From: JAOZHU01 sp964632845
GTDB taxonomy: Archaea > Thermoproteota > Bathyarchaeia > Bathyarchaeales > Bathycorpusculaceae
Direction: 5' to 3'
DNA length: 64,000 nt
NCBI GenBank assembly: GCA_964632845.1
Contig: CAZWDU010000003.1
Span: forward strand, 62,001 to 126,000
Shown in pieces: positions 1 through 6,972 of this stretch. The position numbers and the translations under genes are program-made. The stretch's first letter is position 1. The number at the start of each line of letters is the position of its first letter. The notes under the pieces are model-generated. The model was not told the origin of the DNA. It was given only the letters and a program-made list of their open reading frames with translations, and did not search any database.

Positions 1-1
1 T

Positions 2-265
2 TGGGAAATCACCTATTTCAGCTGGTTCCTCTACCAAACTTATCCACCGCCAAAAATGCCCGCTGCCCCCTCGATAAGAAAAAAACAAGAAGATAATGCA
101 GAGTTAGCGCAGAAGCAGCAATATGGCGCTTTTGTTGAGTTATTAAATGAGTTGAGACGGCAAGGAAAGATTTCAGCAGAACAACGGCGAGAATACAGCG
201 CATCTTGGTCAAAAAACCCCGAGGCAAGACAAATACTAACTGACAAACTCGCTAAACTTAGATAA
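2..265 (+). CDS. C-terminal part of an unknown protein (truncated by window edge)
   Basis: The reading frame is open from base 2 to the stop at 265, so the gene probably begins outside the window; a shorter 69-residue version could start at the ATG at 56. The visible residues begin with an aromatic, membrane-like stretch (Trp, Tyr and Phe rich), followed by a Pro-rich turn and a highly charged tail with many Lys, Arg and Gln. No family is recognised. It points away from the minus-strand gene at 328-930. Confidence 0.45.
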   Translation, partial: WEITYFSWFLYQTYPPPKMPAAPSIRKKQEDNAELAQKQQYGAFVELLNELRRQGKISAEQRREYSASWSKNPEARQILTDKLAKLR

Positions 266-327
266 AGGCAACACACTTACCAAAAGTAGGCATTTCAGAA
301 ATACCTCTAATCAAACAATCACAGTCA

Positions 328-930
328 TCAGACAACAAGTTCTTTGTTTAAACCCATAATTTGCTGGGAAAAAGCCATAACTACCCTAAACTGTTGTTCG
401 TCTGGTCTTGTCGGTCTGTATCTAATATCTTTATCTTGGAAGCAGCCAACTATCCCTTCTTGCTGATTCATGCTTCTTGCGATTTCGGCTTCTACTCTTT
501 CAATAATCCGCTTTTCCTCGTTAATCGGTGCTAAAAAGATTCTGAACTGTTCAATAAACTTGAGGATTTTAGGAGCAAGCTCTGCATTCATTTTAATAAA
601 ATCACAGATTAGTTTTGGCTCCCTTCTGTCGGTTTTCCACATTCCGCCCCAAAGAAGATTTTTCCTGCCTTTAGCAAACTCTTCGGGGTCAAAGACTCGG
701 TAAAAGCCATTTAGGTAGCTCTGAACATGCTGTAGTAAGCGCATGACAAAAGAAGTTCCAGTTTCGCCAACATAATAGACAAGATATTTGCCTTCGAAAG
801 GAATTGTAAATAAATAGACTCCTTTCTTATCACCCATTGAGCAGGTAAACACATTTTCATCTTCACTCTTAACAAAACTGTATGGCCCATACCAATTAAT
901 TTTGAGAGGATTAGTAACCATTCTCGGCAC
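328..930 (-). CDS. GIY-YIG-like nuclease domain protein
   Basis: 200 residues. A GVYLF segment is followed about 13 residues later by YYVGET and then an Arg-Leu...Gln-His helix, the order expected in GIY-YIG endonucleases. A Glu-rich helix further on (around IIERVEAEI) could supply the metal-binding Glu. A GTG at 930 and an ATG at 921 are both possible starts. It lies 61 nt downstream of the PD-(D/E)XK gene on the same strand, so the two may be co-transcribed. The role is unknown; the surroundings favour a mobile-element or defence function. The domain call rests on motif reading only. Confidence 0.55.
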   Translation of the reverse strand: MPRMVTNPLKINWYGPYSFVKSEDENVFTCSMGDKKGVYLFTIPFEGKYLVYYVGETGTSFVMRLLQHVQSYLNGFYRVFDPEEFAKGRKNLLWGGMWKTDRREPKLICDFIKMNAELAPKILKFIEQFRIFLAPINEEKRIIERVEAEIARSMNQQEGIVGCFQDKDIRYRPTRPDEQQFRVVMAFSQQIMGLNKELVV

Positions 931-991
931 CTGGTCAATTAAGAATGCTTTGTGTATGCTTGTTTTATCATGGTCATCAGATAGCCATAGT

Positions 992-3253
992 CTATTTGTG
1001 CTGTGTCAAATCTTTTTGCAACTCAATGTTATCCGCTGTATCGGAATAATTCATTTGAATTAGCTCGTAGCCTAACTTGGCGCTTAGTCTGCTGTGTAGT
1101 GTAGGATCACACCTCTTGCACAGAATCTTGCCGTCTGGGTAAAGTTCTTGCATGGTCTTAATAGTTTTTTCGTCTGCCGCAATGATTTCACCACATCTAC
1201 ATTGAACTAACGTAGAATAGGTATCGTTCAATCCCATAAGATAGCCAATGCCTGTCAGTATATTTTGCCCTTTTTTGGTTTGGCAATCTACCAGCTTGTT
1301 TAAGTCGATATTCCATTTTTTCGATATGGCAAGAATCTCGGTTGCTGTCTTTTCCCCAAACATTTGGTTGATTATCATTTCCAAGTCCTTGTCTTTCGAA
1401 TGCATTTTTAGGATAGCGGCCATGCTGTAATTATCCAGATTAATTCGCGATTTATCGTAAGGAGCAACCAGAGAATAATCAATAGCTTGTATCATTGACC
1501 AGGTGCCGTTCAAATTTAGTAACGCCATTTTTATGAGGTCGCCTTTATCGACATGCTTGGCAATCATGTCCCTATACAATTCGTCAGTTATTTGCACCCA
1601 AATTCTATACGGGATGCCTGGAGGGAGAGTAACGAATACTTCCAATTCATTTTCTTTTATTACGCTAACAACCCCATCGTGGATACGGTACGTATCAGGT
1701 TTAAGACTGCTATCTAGACGTGAGGCATCAATAGCGTAAGGTGTTGGTTCGGTGATCGCCGAAAGAAGCTTAGTGATTGGAGCAAACTTGGGCTGTAGTT
1801 CAAGCTGGCGCACTTTAAAAAGTTGATAAAGATCAACGCTAAGAACTACGATTGAAGAAACAAGCGATATTCCTTTCCAATCAAAATAAGGCGGGAATGG
1901 AACATAAAAGAAGGGCTTTACTACAAGGTTTTCATCAAGACCAAACTTACCCAAATTATTTTTAATATACTCAACTTTCTCGAAAAACTTTAGAAGTTCT
2001 GTGTCCACGGAGCTAAGAGTCAGCGATTCTCTAAATTTCGATTCAACTACAATCAGGTTCTTTTCGTCAAAAGCCATGAGGTCAGCAATTTCCTCATTTT
2101 TCTCAGGATGCTTTACTCTTAGTAACGGAACCTTAAGAACTGGATGTTCAGTTTCAACTTCATACGCGGCTAGGTTTGCGAAGATCAGGTCTTCTACGGA
2201 ACTGCCGACATAGTTAAGAAATTCGCCCTTTTGCTGCTCTTTGCTCCAGCGTGAACTAATATGCATTAACAGAAAAAGGGAATAGTAGGGCAAGAAGATG
2301 CTATCTTTAGTTTCAAAAATAACTGTGCTGCCTAGTCCGGCTAAGTGTTCGGCGTCAAATTTCATATTTTCAAAGTACCATTTCGCGTTCTGTTCTCCAA
2401 AGTTTCTTCCAATAATCAGTTTATATTCTTCGAAGAAGGCTTTAGTTATCGCAGTTAGCCCTTCATTTTTTGAGAAATTGATGCCTAACCTTGTTGATAT
2501 GAATGCAGCAATGGATACAGAAATGGCATCAAACGATTTTATGTTAGTTGGGGATAAGAATGGTAAGAGTCTCCGACCGTAAATTCTTCTAACTTCTCTG
2601 TATAACTCTTCACCGATTACATACGATATACCAGGTTGAGTGATTATTTCCTTAAGCGCTTCAAATTCGTCGTTCACAAATCTGGCAAAATTGTCATCCC
2701 ATTCTTCATTGCCTGTTTTGAGCAGCTCACGATATTTCTCAGCAACTTTCGTGGGAATTGCGTTTAATACATCATACTCCGTAGAAACTACTTTTTCGGA
2801 ACCACCGATAGAAACAAGTTGCGCCCACCCTTTTTCGAGTCTAAGAAGTTCATTTTCTATAGTAATAATTGCCTCAGCTGTATTGATAATTTTCTCAGCA
2901 AGCCCGTCTTTAATCTGACCTTTTCCGTTCCAGGGATACTTGGAAATAATATATGATAAGGCAAGCCATCGCTTAATTTTATCTTTGTCATGGCTGAAAT
3001 TTACGACGCAAATCTTGGCTACCTTTTCGCGCTCACGTAACAAGCTAATAATTATTGTATCTGGGTCAATTTGTTGTAGGGAAAACAAAAAGTCTCTTTT
3101 TAAACTTCCCAACTCGTCGGTTAACTCAAGTGCATGTTGCTTCGGGTTCAAGACAGGAATAGCGCTACATTTGGGACAAAGCACTTCTTCATCAATAATT
3201 CGTGCAGTACCACAAGCGCAAGGCATGCTCTCGCCCAACATACCTATGCGCAT
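992..3253 (-). CDS. large zinc-ribbon protein with PD-(D/E)XK nuclease-like core
   Basis: 753 residues. The N-terminus has a short zinc-binding pattern (C-x-C, then CPKC). Around residues 392-406 there is an Asp, a hydrophobic strand and a Glu-x-Lys (D392, E404, K406), the arrangement of the restriction-endonuclease fold. The C-terminus has a second Cys cluster (CRC, then CKRC). No transmembrane segment or P-loop is visible. ATG codons at 3241 and 3226 are alternative starts; the TATA-like AT-rich stretch near 3262 would suit one of these as a leaderless start. It heads a minus-strand pair with the GIY-YIG gene. Two nuclease-like genes in tandem suggest defence or transposon biology, but I do not recognise the family. 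Confidence 0.5.
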   Translation of the reverse strand: MRIGMLGESMPCACGTARIIDEEVLCPKCSAIPVLNPKQHALELTDELGSLKRDFLFSLQQIDPDTIIISLLREREKVAKICVVNFSHDKDKIKRWLALSYIISKYPWNGKGQIKDGLAEKIINTAEAIITIENELLRLEKGWAQLVSIGGSEKVVSTEYDVLNAIPTKVAEKYRELLKTGNEEWDDNFARFVNDEFEALKEIITQPGISYVIGEELYREVRRIYGRRLLPFLSPTNIKSFDAISVSIAAFISTRLGINFSKNEGLTAITKAFFEEYKLIIGRNFGEQNAKWYFENMKFDAEHLAGLGSTVIFETKDSIFLPYYSLFLLMHISSRWSKEQQKGEFLNYVGSSVEDLIFANLAAYEVETEHPVLKVPLLRVKHPEKNEEIADLMAFDEKNLIVVESKFRESLTLSSVDTELLKFFEKVEYIKNNLGKFGLDENLVVKPFFYVPFPPYFDWKGISLVSSIVVLSVDLYQLFKVRQLELQPKFAPITKLLSAITEPTPYAIDASRLDSSLKPDTYRIHDGVVSVIKENELEVFVTLPPGIPYRIWVQITDELYRDMIAKHVDKGDLIKMALLNLNGTWSMIQAIDYSLVAPYDKSRINLDNYSMAAILKMHSKDKDLEMIINQMFGEKTATEILAISKKWNIDLNKLVDCQTKKGQNILTGIGYLMGLNDTYSTLVQCRCGEIIAADEKTIKTMQELYPDGKILCKRCDPTLHSRLSAKLGYELIQMNYSDTADNIELQKDLTQHK

Positions 3254-3300
3254 TTTGCTTAATAATTTGGCGGAACCACGTACACGCCTGACATGCTTTT

Positions 3301-3786
3301 TTATGTTTTCCTCATAAAGCCCCTGACAAGAACGTATTCTAATGAAACAGTAATGCGTTTTCTGCTAAGGCTACTCCGTAACTCATTGTTCATTTTCGTG
3401 TTGCCTGTTCCTTCACTTGCATGACCAATACGGTTTATTCTCCAATTCTTCATGCTTCCGCGGATAATCTGAGGATTACTTGTCAAAATGTAAAAGGGCA
3501 ATTTTGTTTGAGAAGTGTAGAGCTCAGCCATAAAGTTCAACAATCGTTTCCCAATGCCTATCCCTTGATAGTCTGGCAACACCACAAGCCTAGACACACG
3601 ATAATAACGTGCTCTCATACGCACATGCACCACCGCGATGAACGCTATGGGTTTGCTATTGTAAACTGCAACATAACACCTTGCAGTCGGAGGCAGAGCG
3701 CTATTTAGATAGTGATATTGCCGAAATATTTTCCAAAGCTGGGCGCCGCACCGATAAACTTTGAGTTCAACGGGCGGCCTAACCCT
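3301..3786 (-). CDS. GNAT acyltransferase domain, expressed by -1 frameshift from the ABC-ATPase gene (copy 1)
   Basis: This frame has no plausible start of its own: conserved GNAT coding sequence begins well before its first Met. Read from the slip site it gives RPPVELKVYRCG, then WKIFRQYHYLN, RCYVAVY, AFIAV, an RLVVLPDYQGIGIGKRLL acyl-CoA binding loop (GNAT motif A, Q/R-x-x-G-x-G) and a TSNPQIIRG segment. The same order occurs in copy 2 (23746-24219). The predicted fusion with the ATPase is about 344 residues. The HYL...R-C-Y start recalls Mom-type GNATs that modify adenine in phage DNA; that link is inference. Products: ATPase alone (stop at 3705) and ATPase:GNAT. Confidence 0.7.
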   Translation of the reverse strand, partial: RVRPPVELKVYRCGAQLWKIFRQYHYLNSALPPTARCYVAVYNSKPIAFIAVVHVRMRARYYRVSRLVVLPDYQGIGIGKRLLNFMAELYTSQTKLPFYILTSNPQIIRGSMKNWRINRIGHASEGTGNTKMNNELRSSLSRKRITVSLEYVLVRGFMRKT

Positions 3787-4334
3787 TTTTTTCGCGTAAA
3801 CTCCATAGTATCAGTGCAAAACACCCAATCAGGCTCCAACCAATCAATAACATCATAATGACACGTAACAGCCACAAACTGCTTCCCGCTCCTCCGAACA
3901 GCCTTACTAATCGCAAAGGCACTAACCTTCGCAATTTCCCTATCAACAACACTTGTAAACTCATCAAATACAATCATCGTCTTATCTAAACATAACGCAC
4001 GGGCAATATCCACGCGCATTTTCTCGCCTTGGCTAAGGCAATCATAGGCTTTGAGCCAGTCAGGCGGCGAAGCAAAACCCACACTACACAGTGCTCGCGT
4101 AATTTCACCAGTCTTTTGACTATCTGGAAAATCATCCAAAACACATTTGCTCTTATAATCGAAACCACGTACATACGCTTCAGGGAAAAGCTGCTTAGCA
4201 ATACTAGTCTTACCCGAGCCACTACGCCCCACAATAACGCCTACTTGCCAATCAAACTCTTCAATCGGCAAAGAACCTTTGAAACGCTTTTCCAGCTTGA
4301 CATCTGAAAGCGTGTAGCTGCCGACAACGCTCAA
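3705..4334 (-). CDS. ABC-type ATPase, frame-0 product (copy 1)
   Basis: 209 residues from the TTG at 4334. Walker A is GRSGSGKTS, the ABC signature is LSQGEKMRVD, Walker B is MIVFDEFTS and the switch His lies in TCHYD. There are no membrane segments, so this is a soluble ABC ATPase and not a transporter subunit. Homology to copy 2 extends upstream of the TTG (FDIVKSW... matches FEFVKSW...), so the true start may be a near-cognate ACG or ATT close to 4380, after a GGAGG-like ribosome site inside the ParB gene. Frame 0 stops at 3705, but a slippery A_AAA_AAA at 3786-3792 would feed ribosomes into the GNAT frame. Function unknown. Confidence 0.8.
   Translation of the reverse strand: MSVVGSYTLSDVKLEKRFKGSLPIEEFDWQVGVIVGRSGSGKTSIAKQLFPEAYVRGFDYKSKCVLDDFPDSQKTGEITRALCSVGFASPPDWLKAYDCLSQGEKMRVDIARALCLDKTMIVFDEFTSVVDREIAKVSAFAISKAVRRSGKQFVAVTCHYDVIDWLEPDWVFCTDTMEFTRKKGLGRPLNSKFIGAAPSFGKYFGNITI
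3743..3792 (-). promoter_or_regulatory. predicted -1 frameshift signal (copy 1)
   Basis: On the minus strand the frame-0 codons CGA-AAA-AAA-GGG place an A_AAA_AAA heptamer at 3792-3786. After a 7-nt spacer comes GCCGC, which can pair with a downstream GCGGC to form a stem. A -1 slip leads straight into the open GNAT frame. The same heptamer, spacer and stem occur in copy 2. Confidence 0.7.
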
Positions 4335-4366
4335 AGCCCTGAAACTGTCCGCTTGGCTCCAGCTTT

Positions 4367-4918
4367 TTACAATGTCAAAATCCGTAGCCTATACCCCTCC
4401 AATTTCAGCTTTTCAAAAATCTGTTTCTGCTCAGGCTCATCCTTACACTCAACAATAATTTCATAAGTTCCAGGCACAGTTACAGAAATCTCACGGTCAC
4501 CCAAATCCCCCGGAAGTTCCTCACCGACGGACTCAAGAAGCGCCTTCAACTCTTCCTTTTCACCCTCATCAATAATCCGCAGATACTCGGCGCTGTCCAA
4601 TTCTTTGTTGTGTTTTCCCCTTAACTTGTTCAGCACCTGCCGCAATAATCGGCGGTCCACATCCTTAACGGGCAGGCGGATAACGCTGCATTCGGTCATG
4701 CCCAGCTCTTTCATTGCTGTGACGCGTTGCTGCCCATCAGCCACCTGAAGCTCACTGTTCGTGACTACGGGAACGATGTCTCCCCACCGTCTAATTGAGG
4801 CTTTCAAGCGGTCAAGCTGCGCGAGAGTCATTCTATTGGGATTGTCTTGGTCGAACTTGAGGTCGCTGATTTTCACCCGTTCTGACATAGGAATCGGAAT
4901 CTCGTTTTCATTTTCCAA
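4367..4918 (-). CDS. ParB/Srx-like nuclease-fold protein (copy 1)
   Basis: 183 residues. The N-terminal half is a ParB-type domain: ISDLKFDQDNPNRM, a helix with LKASI, PVV, then ADGQQRVTAM, which corresponds to the nucleotide-binding G-x-x-R motif. The C-terminal half is helical and ends in a small mixed domain (YEIIVECKDEPEQ). It overlaps the upstream 262-residue gene by 11 nt and runs into the ABC-ATPase gene, so the cassette is translationally coupled. The copy at 24803-25366 has the same architecture and also precedes an ABC ATPase. It lacks the long HTH region of chromosomal ParB, so it is unlikely to act as a plain partition protein. Confidence 0.7.
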   Translation of the reverse strand: MENENEIPIPMSERVKISDLKFDQDNPNRMTLAQLDRLKASIRRWGDIVPVVTNSELQVADGQQRVTAMKELGMTECSVIRLPVKDVDRRLLRQVLNKLRGKHNKELDSAEYLRIIDEGEKEELKALLESVGEELPGDLGDREISVTVPGTYEIIVECKDEPEQKQIFEKLKLEGYRLRILTL

Positions 4919-5696
4919 CTTGCTTCAACTCCTTATTTTCCGCAGTCGTTAATGGGACATCTTGGGACATTTTCTTAAACCAGCCACACTGTTCCGCACA
5001 CGTTGGACATTTCTCTTTAAGGTAACGTGCGTTTCTCTCCATAGCCGCTTTTTCCTCTTTTTCTTCTTGCTGTTCTTCTAACTCGTCTTGCCTAGCCTGT
5101 TCTACTGTGCGGTTAGCAGTTAACTGTTGAATCTCCTCGGTTGTTTTGAAAACGTGATGGCGTTCACAGTAGCGTTGAAAACTCTCAGGAGTAAACAAGG
5201 CATGGTTCCAAGCTGCATAAACTGATGCTAAACGCCTTTCCTGTTCTCCTTCGCAAAGTTCCCAATAGCCAGGCGTGTTAAAGACCTCTTCTTCCGCGTC
5301 GTATTGCTCTTTAAACCTGCGGGTTTCTTCTATAAGCCAATAAAATCGCGTGTAAAATATCCAATTAGCCAAAGGGTCTTTTAGCGTTACAAAGGCATCT
5401 GTGAAGACTTGAAAAATCTCCAGTATCCTAGCCATAAAACGACGATTAGCTGCGTCCACGATTGCTTGATCGCTCGGCGATAACGGCGTGCAAGTGGTTT
5501 CTCCCCGTTCCATAGCTTCCTGCAGTTCTTCCGCGTGCGCCTCTAAGATTTGAATCGCCCGTCTATGTAATTCGCTTTCAGCTCGGTCTAACTTTATGTC
5601 CCCGTTTTCCCATGTTATTTTTGTTGTGCCCTTTTCAGGGAGTTCGGGTAACACGTTTTTTTCTAATTCATGCAGTTTCTTGCTAACGATATTCAT
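4908..5696 (-). CDS. hypothetical helical protein with C-terminal Cys cluster
   Basis: 262 residues, mostly acidic and helical. A long Glu/Gln/Lys coiled-coil stretch lies around residues 195-220, followed by CPTCAEQC, a possible metal site. No recognised family. It overlaps the 122-residue gene upstream by 4 nt and the ParB-like gene downstream by 11 nt, so it belongs to the ParB/ABC/GNAT operon. No counterpart is seen beside copy 2 in the provirus, so it may be an optional partner. Confidence 0.6.
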   Translation of the reverse strand: MNIVSKKLHELEKNVLPELPEKGTTKITWENGDIKLDRAESELHRRAIQILEAHAEELQEAMERGETTCTPLSPSDQAIVDAANRRFMARILEIFQVFTDAFVTLKDPLANWIFYTRFYWLIEETRRFKEQYDAEEEVFNTPGYWELCEGEQERRLASVYAAWNHALFTPESFQRYCERHHVFKTTEEIQQLTANRTVEQARQDELEEQQEEKEEKAAMERNARYLKEKCPTCAEQCGWFKKMSQDVPLTTAENKELKQVGK

Positions 5697-6061
5697 TTCT
5701 TTTTGCCCTCTGATTTTGGTATCAATATGCTGTTTTTCAGCTTCTCTTCTAGCTCTATCACACGAAGCTCCAATTCTTCATCTTTGAGTAAGCCGCTATA
5801 GGTTGAGACGGCTGAAACCAAAACCCTAGCCCAACCCTGCTTTGCCTTGTCACTGTTTCCCTCGGAATGAATTTTTTGTGAGAGAGGCTTAAAACACCGT
5901 CTAAAACCCGAAACAACGTGTTTCTGCGCTCCTTCGCCGAACGGTTTAATGATGGTTTTTTGGGGGTTTCGACCATTGTCAACTTCTCTAACCTTTATTT
6001 TTCGCCGCCTCGCTTCCAATAGGGGATTCCGTAAATCAGGTTGCAATCTGTAGCGGGGCAA
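5693..6061 (-). CDS. hypothetical basic protein, first gene of the ParB/ABC/GNAT operon
   Basis: 122 residues from a TTG start, rich in Arg and Lys in the first half and ending in a Glu/Leu/Lys coiled-coil-like helix. No known family. Its end overlaps the start of the 262-residue gene by 4 nt. It is divergent from the Rep-like gene at 6197, and the 135-bp space between them holds AT-rich TATA-like stretches on both strands, so both transcripts probably start there. Confidence 0.5.
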   Translation of the reverse strand: MPRYRLQPDLRNPLLEARRRKIKVREVDNGRNPQKTIIKPFGEGAQKHVVSGFRRCFKPLSQKIHSEGNSDKAKQGWARVLVSAVSTYSGLLKDEELELRVIELEEKLKNSILIPKSEGKKK

Positions 6062-6196
6062 TCGCTTTTTACCAAGCTAGCATTCAGGTTCAAGTATGGT
6101 TTAAGGCTAAATTCGATATTCTTGGTTAAACTGGTGACATCACCCGCGTTCCCTTTTTTGCTGTAATAGTTTAGGCGTTTCTTTTGCCTTCGGCGT

Positions 6197-6922
6197 ATGA
6201 AGACTTGGAGTTTTGAGAAGAACTGTGTTGTTGAGCGGAAGCCTTCTTTTGGCTCTAAGTTGCACGGTCATAAAGACGCGGTTTTTGACGTTAATGAAGG
6301 GCGCTACAAAAAACAATGGAGTTACAGCAGGCGACAACGAAGGGCGTTTCATCGTTGCATAAGCGGTTTGCTCAGAGCCAAAGGGCGCTTAGACAGAATC
6401 CGATTCATGACGTTAACAAGCAGCCCACAGAGCGATAGGACGAAACTGAATTATAATTTTAACTTGTTGGTTAAGCAGATTGAGTACACTTTTGGCTTCA
6501 AGATGCAATACTGGAAAGCTAAAACCAAAGAAGGCTACGGCGTCTTGCATGTGCTGTTCAGGGTTATAGATGATAAGTTGCCTCGAAAAAGAAAGAAAGG
6601 AATACTGATTAGTAAACGCATGCGGGGTTTTGTGCCTCACAAGTGGCTCAGTAAAACATGGGAAAAGATACACGGCGCAAAAGTTGTTGAAATACATGAG
6701 TTAAAAGGCAAAAAATCTGAACGTGACATCGCCTACTATGTAATCGGCAACTACGTTTCAAAACAACCGCTAGAAAGAATCAGCTACTCACAAAAATGGG
6801 TATGCAAGGGCTTCGCAAAGAAGTGGAAAGAAGTATTGGAGGTTTACGAAAAGAGGGCTGTTGAAGTATGGGATAATTGGCTTCTTTATTCAGAATTACA
6901 AAATACTACTCAAAAAAATTAA
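6197..6922 (+). CDS. Rep-like protein, possible HUH endonuclease with altered motif 2
   Basis: 241 residues, basic. The layout resembles rolling-circle initiators: motif 1-like FMTLTSSP near residue 75, a GVLHVLFR strand near residue 117 where HUH proteins have His-x-His, and a motif 3-like ERDIAYYVIGNYVSK with Tyr and Lys near residue 180. Motif 2 has only one His, so catalytic activity is uncertain. Such genes are typical of plasmids and small viruses, which supports reading the 1-11 kb region as an inserted element. An alternative is a transposase-like or purely DNA-binding relative. Confidence 0.5.
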   Translation: MKTWSFEKNCVVERKPSFGSKLHGHKDAVFDVNEGRYKKQWSYSRRQRRAFHRCISGLLRAKGRLDRIRFMTLTSSPQSDRTKLNYNFNLLVKQIEYTFGFKMQYWKAKTKEGYGVLHVLFRVIDDKLPRKRKKGILISKRMRGFVPHKWLSKTWEKIHGAKVVEIHELKGKKSERDIAYYVIGNYVSKQPLERISYSQKWVCKGFAKKWKEVLEVYEKRAVEVWDNWLLYSELQNTTQKN

Positions 6923-6972
6923 TTGACTTACCGTAGCAACTCGTAATTTAGATTAACAGGGCATCGGGCAGT

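Noticed and set aside
3301..4334. ABC/GNAT split as a simple pseudogene frameshift
   Set aside because: The same heptamer, spacer and stem are kept in the second copy and both downstream GNAT frames are intact, which decay would not preserve.
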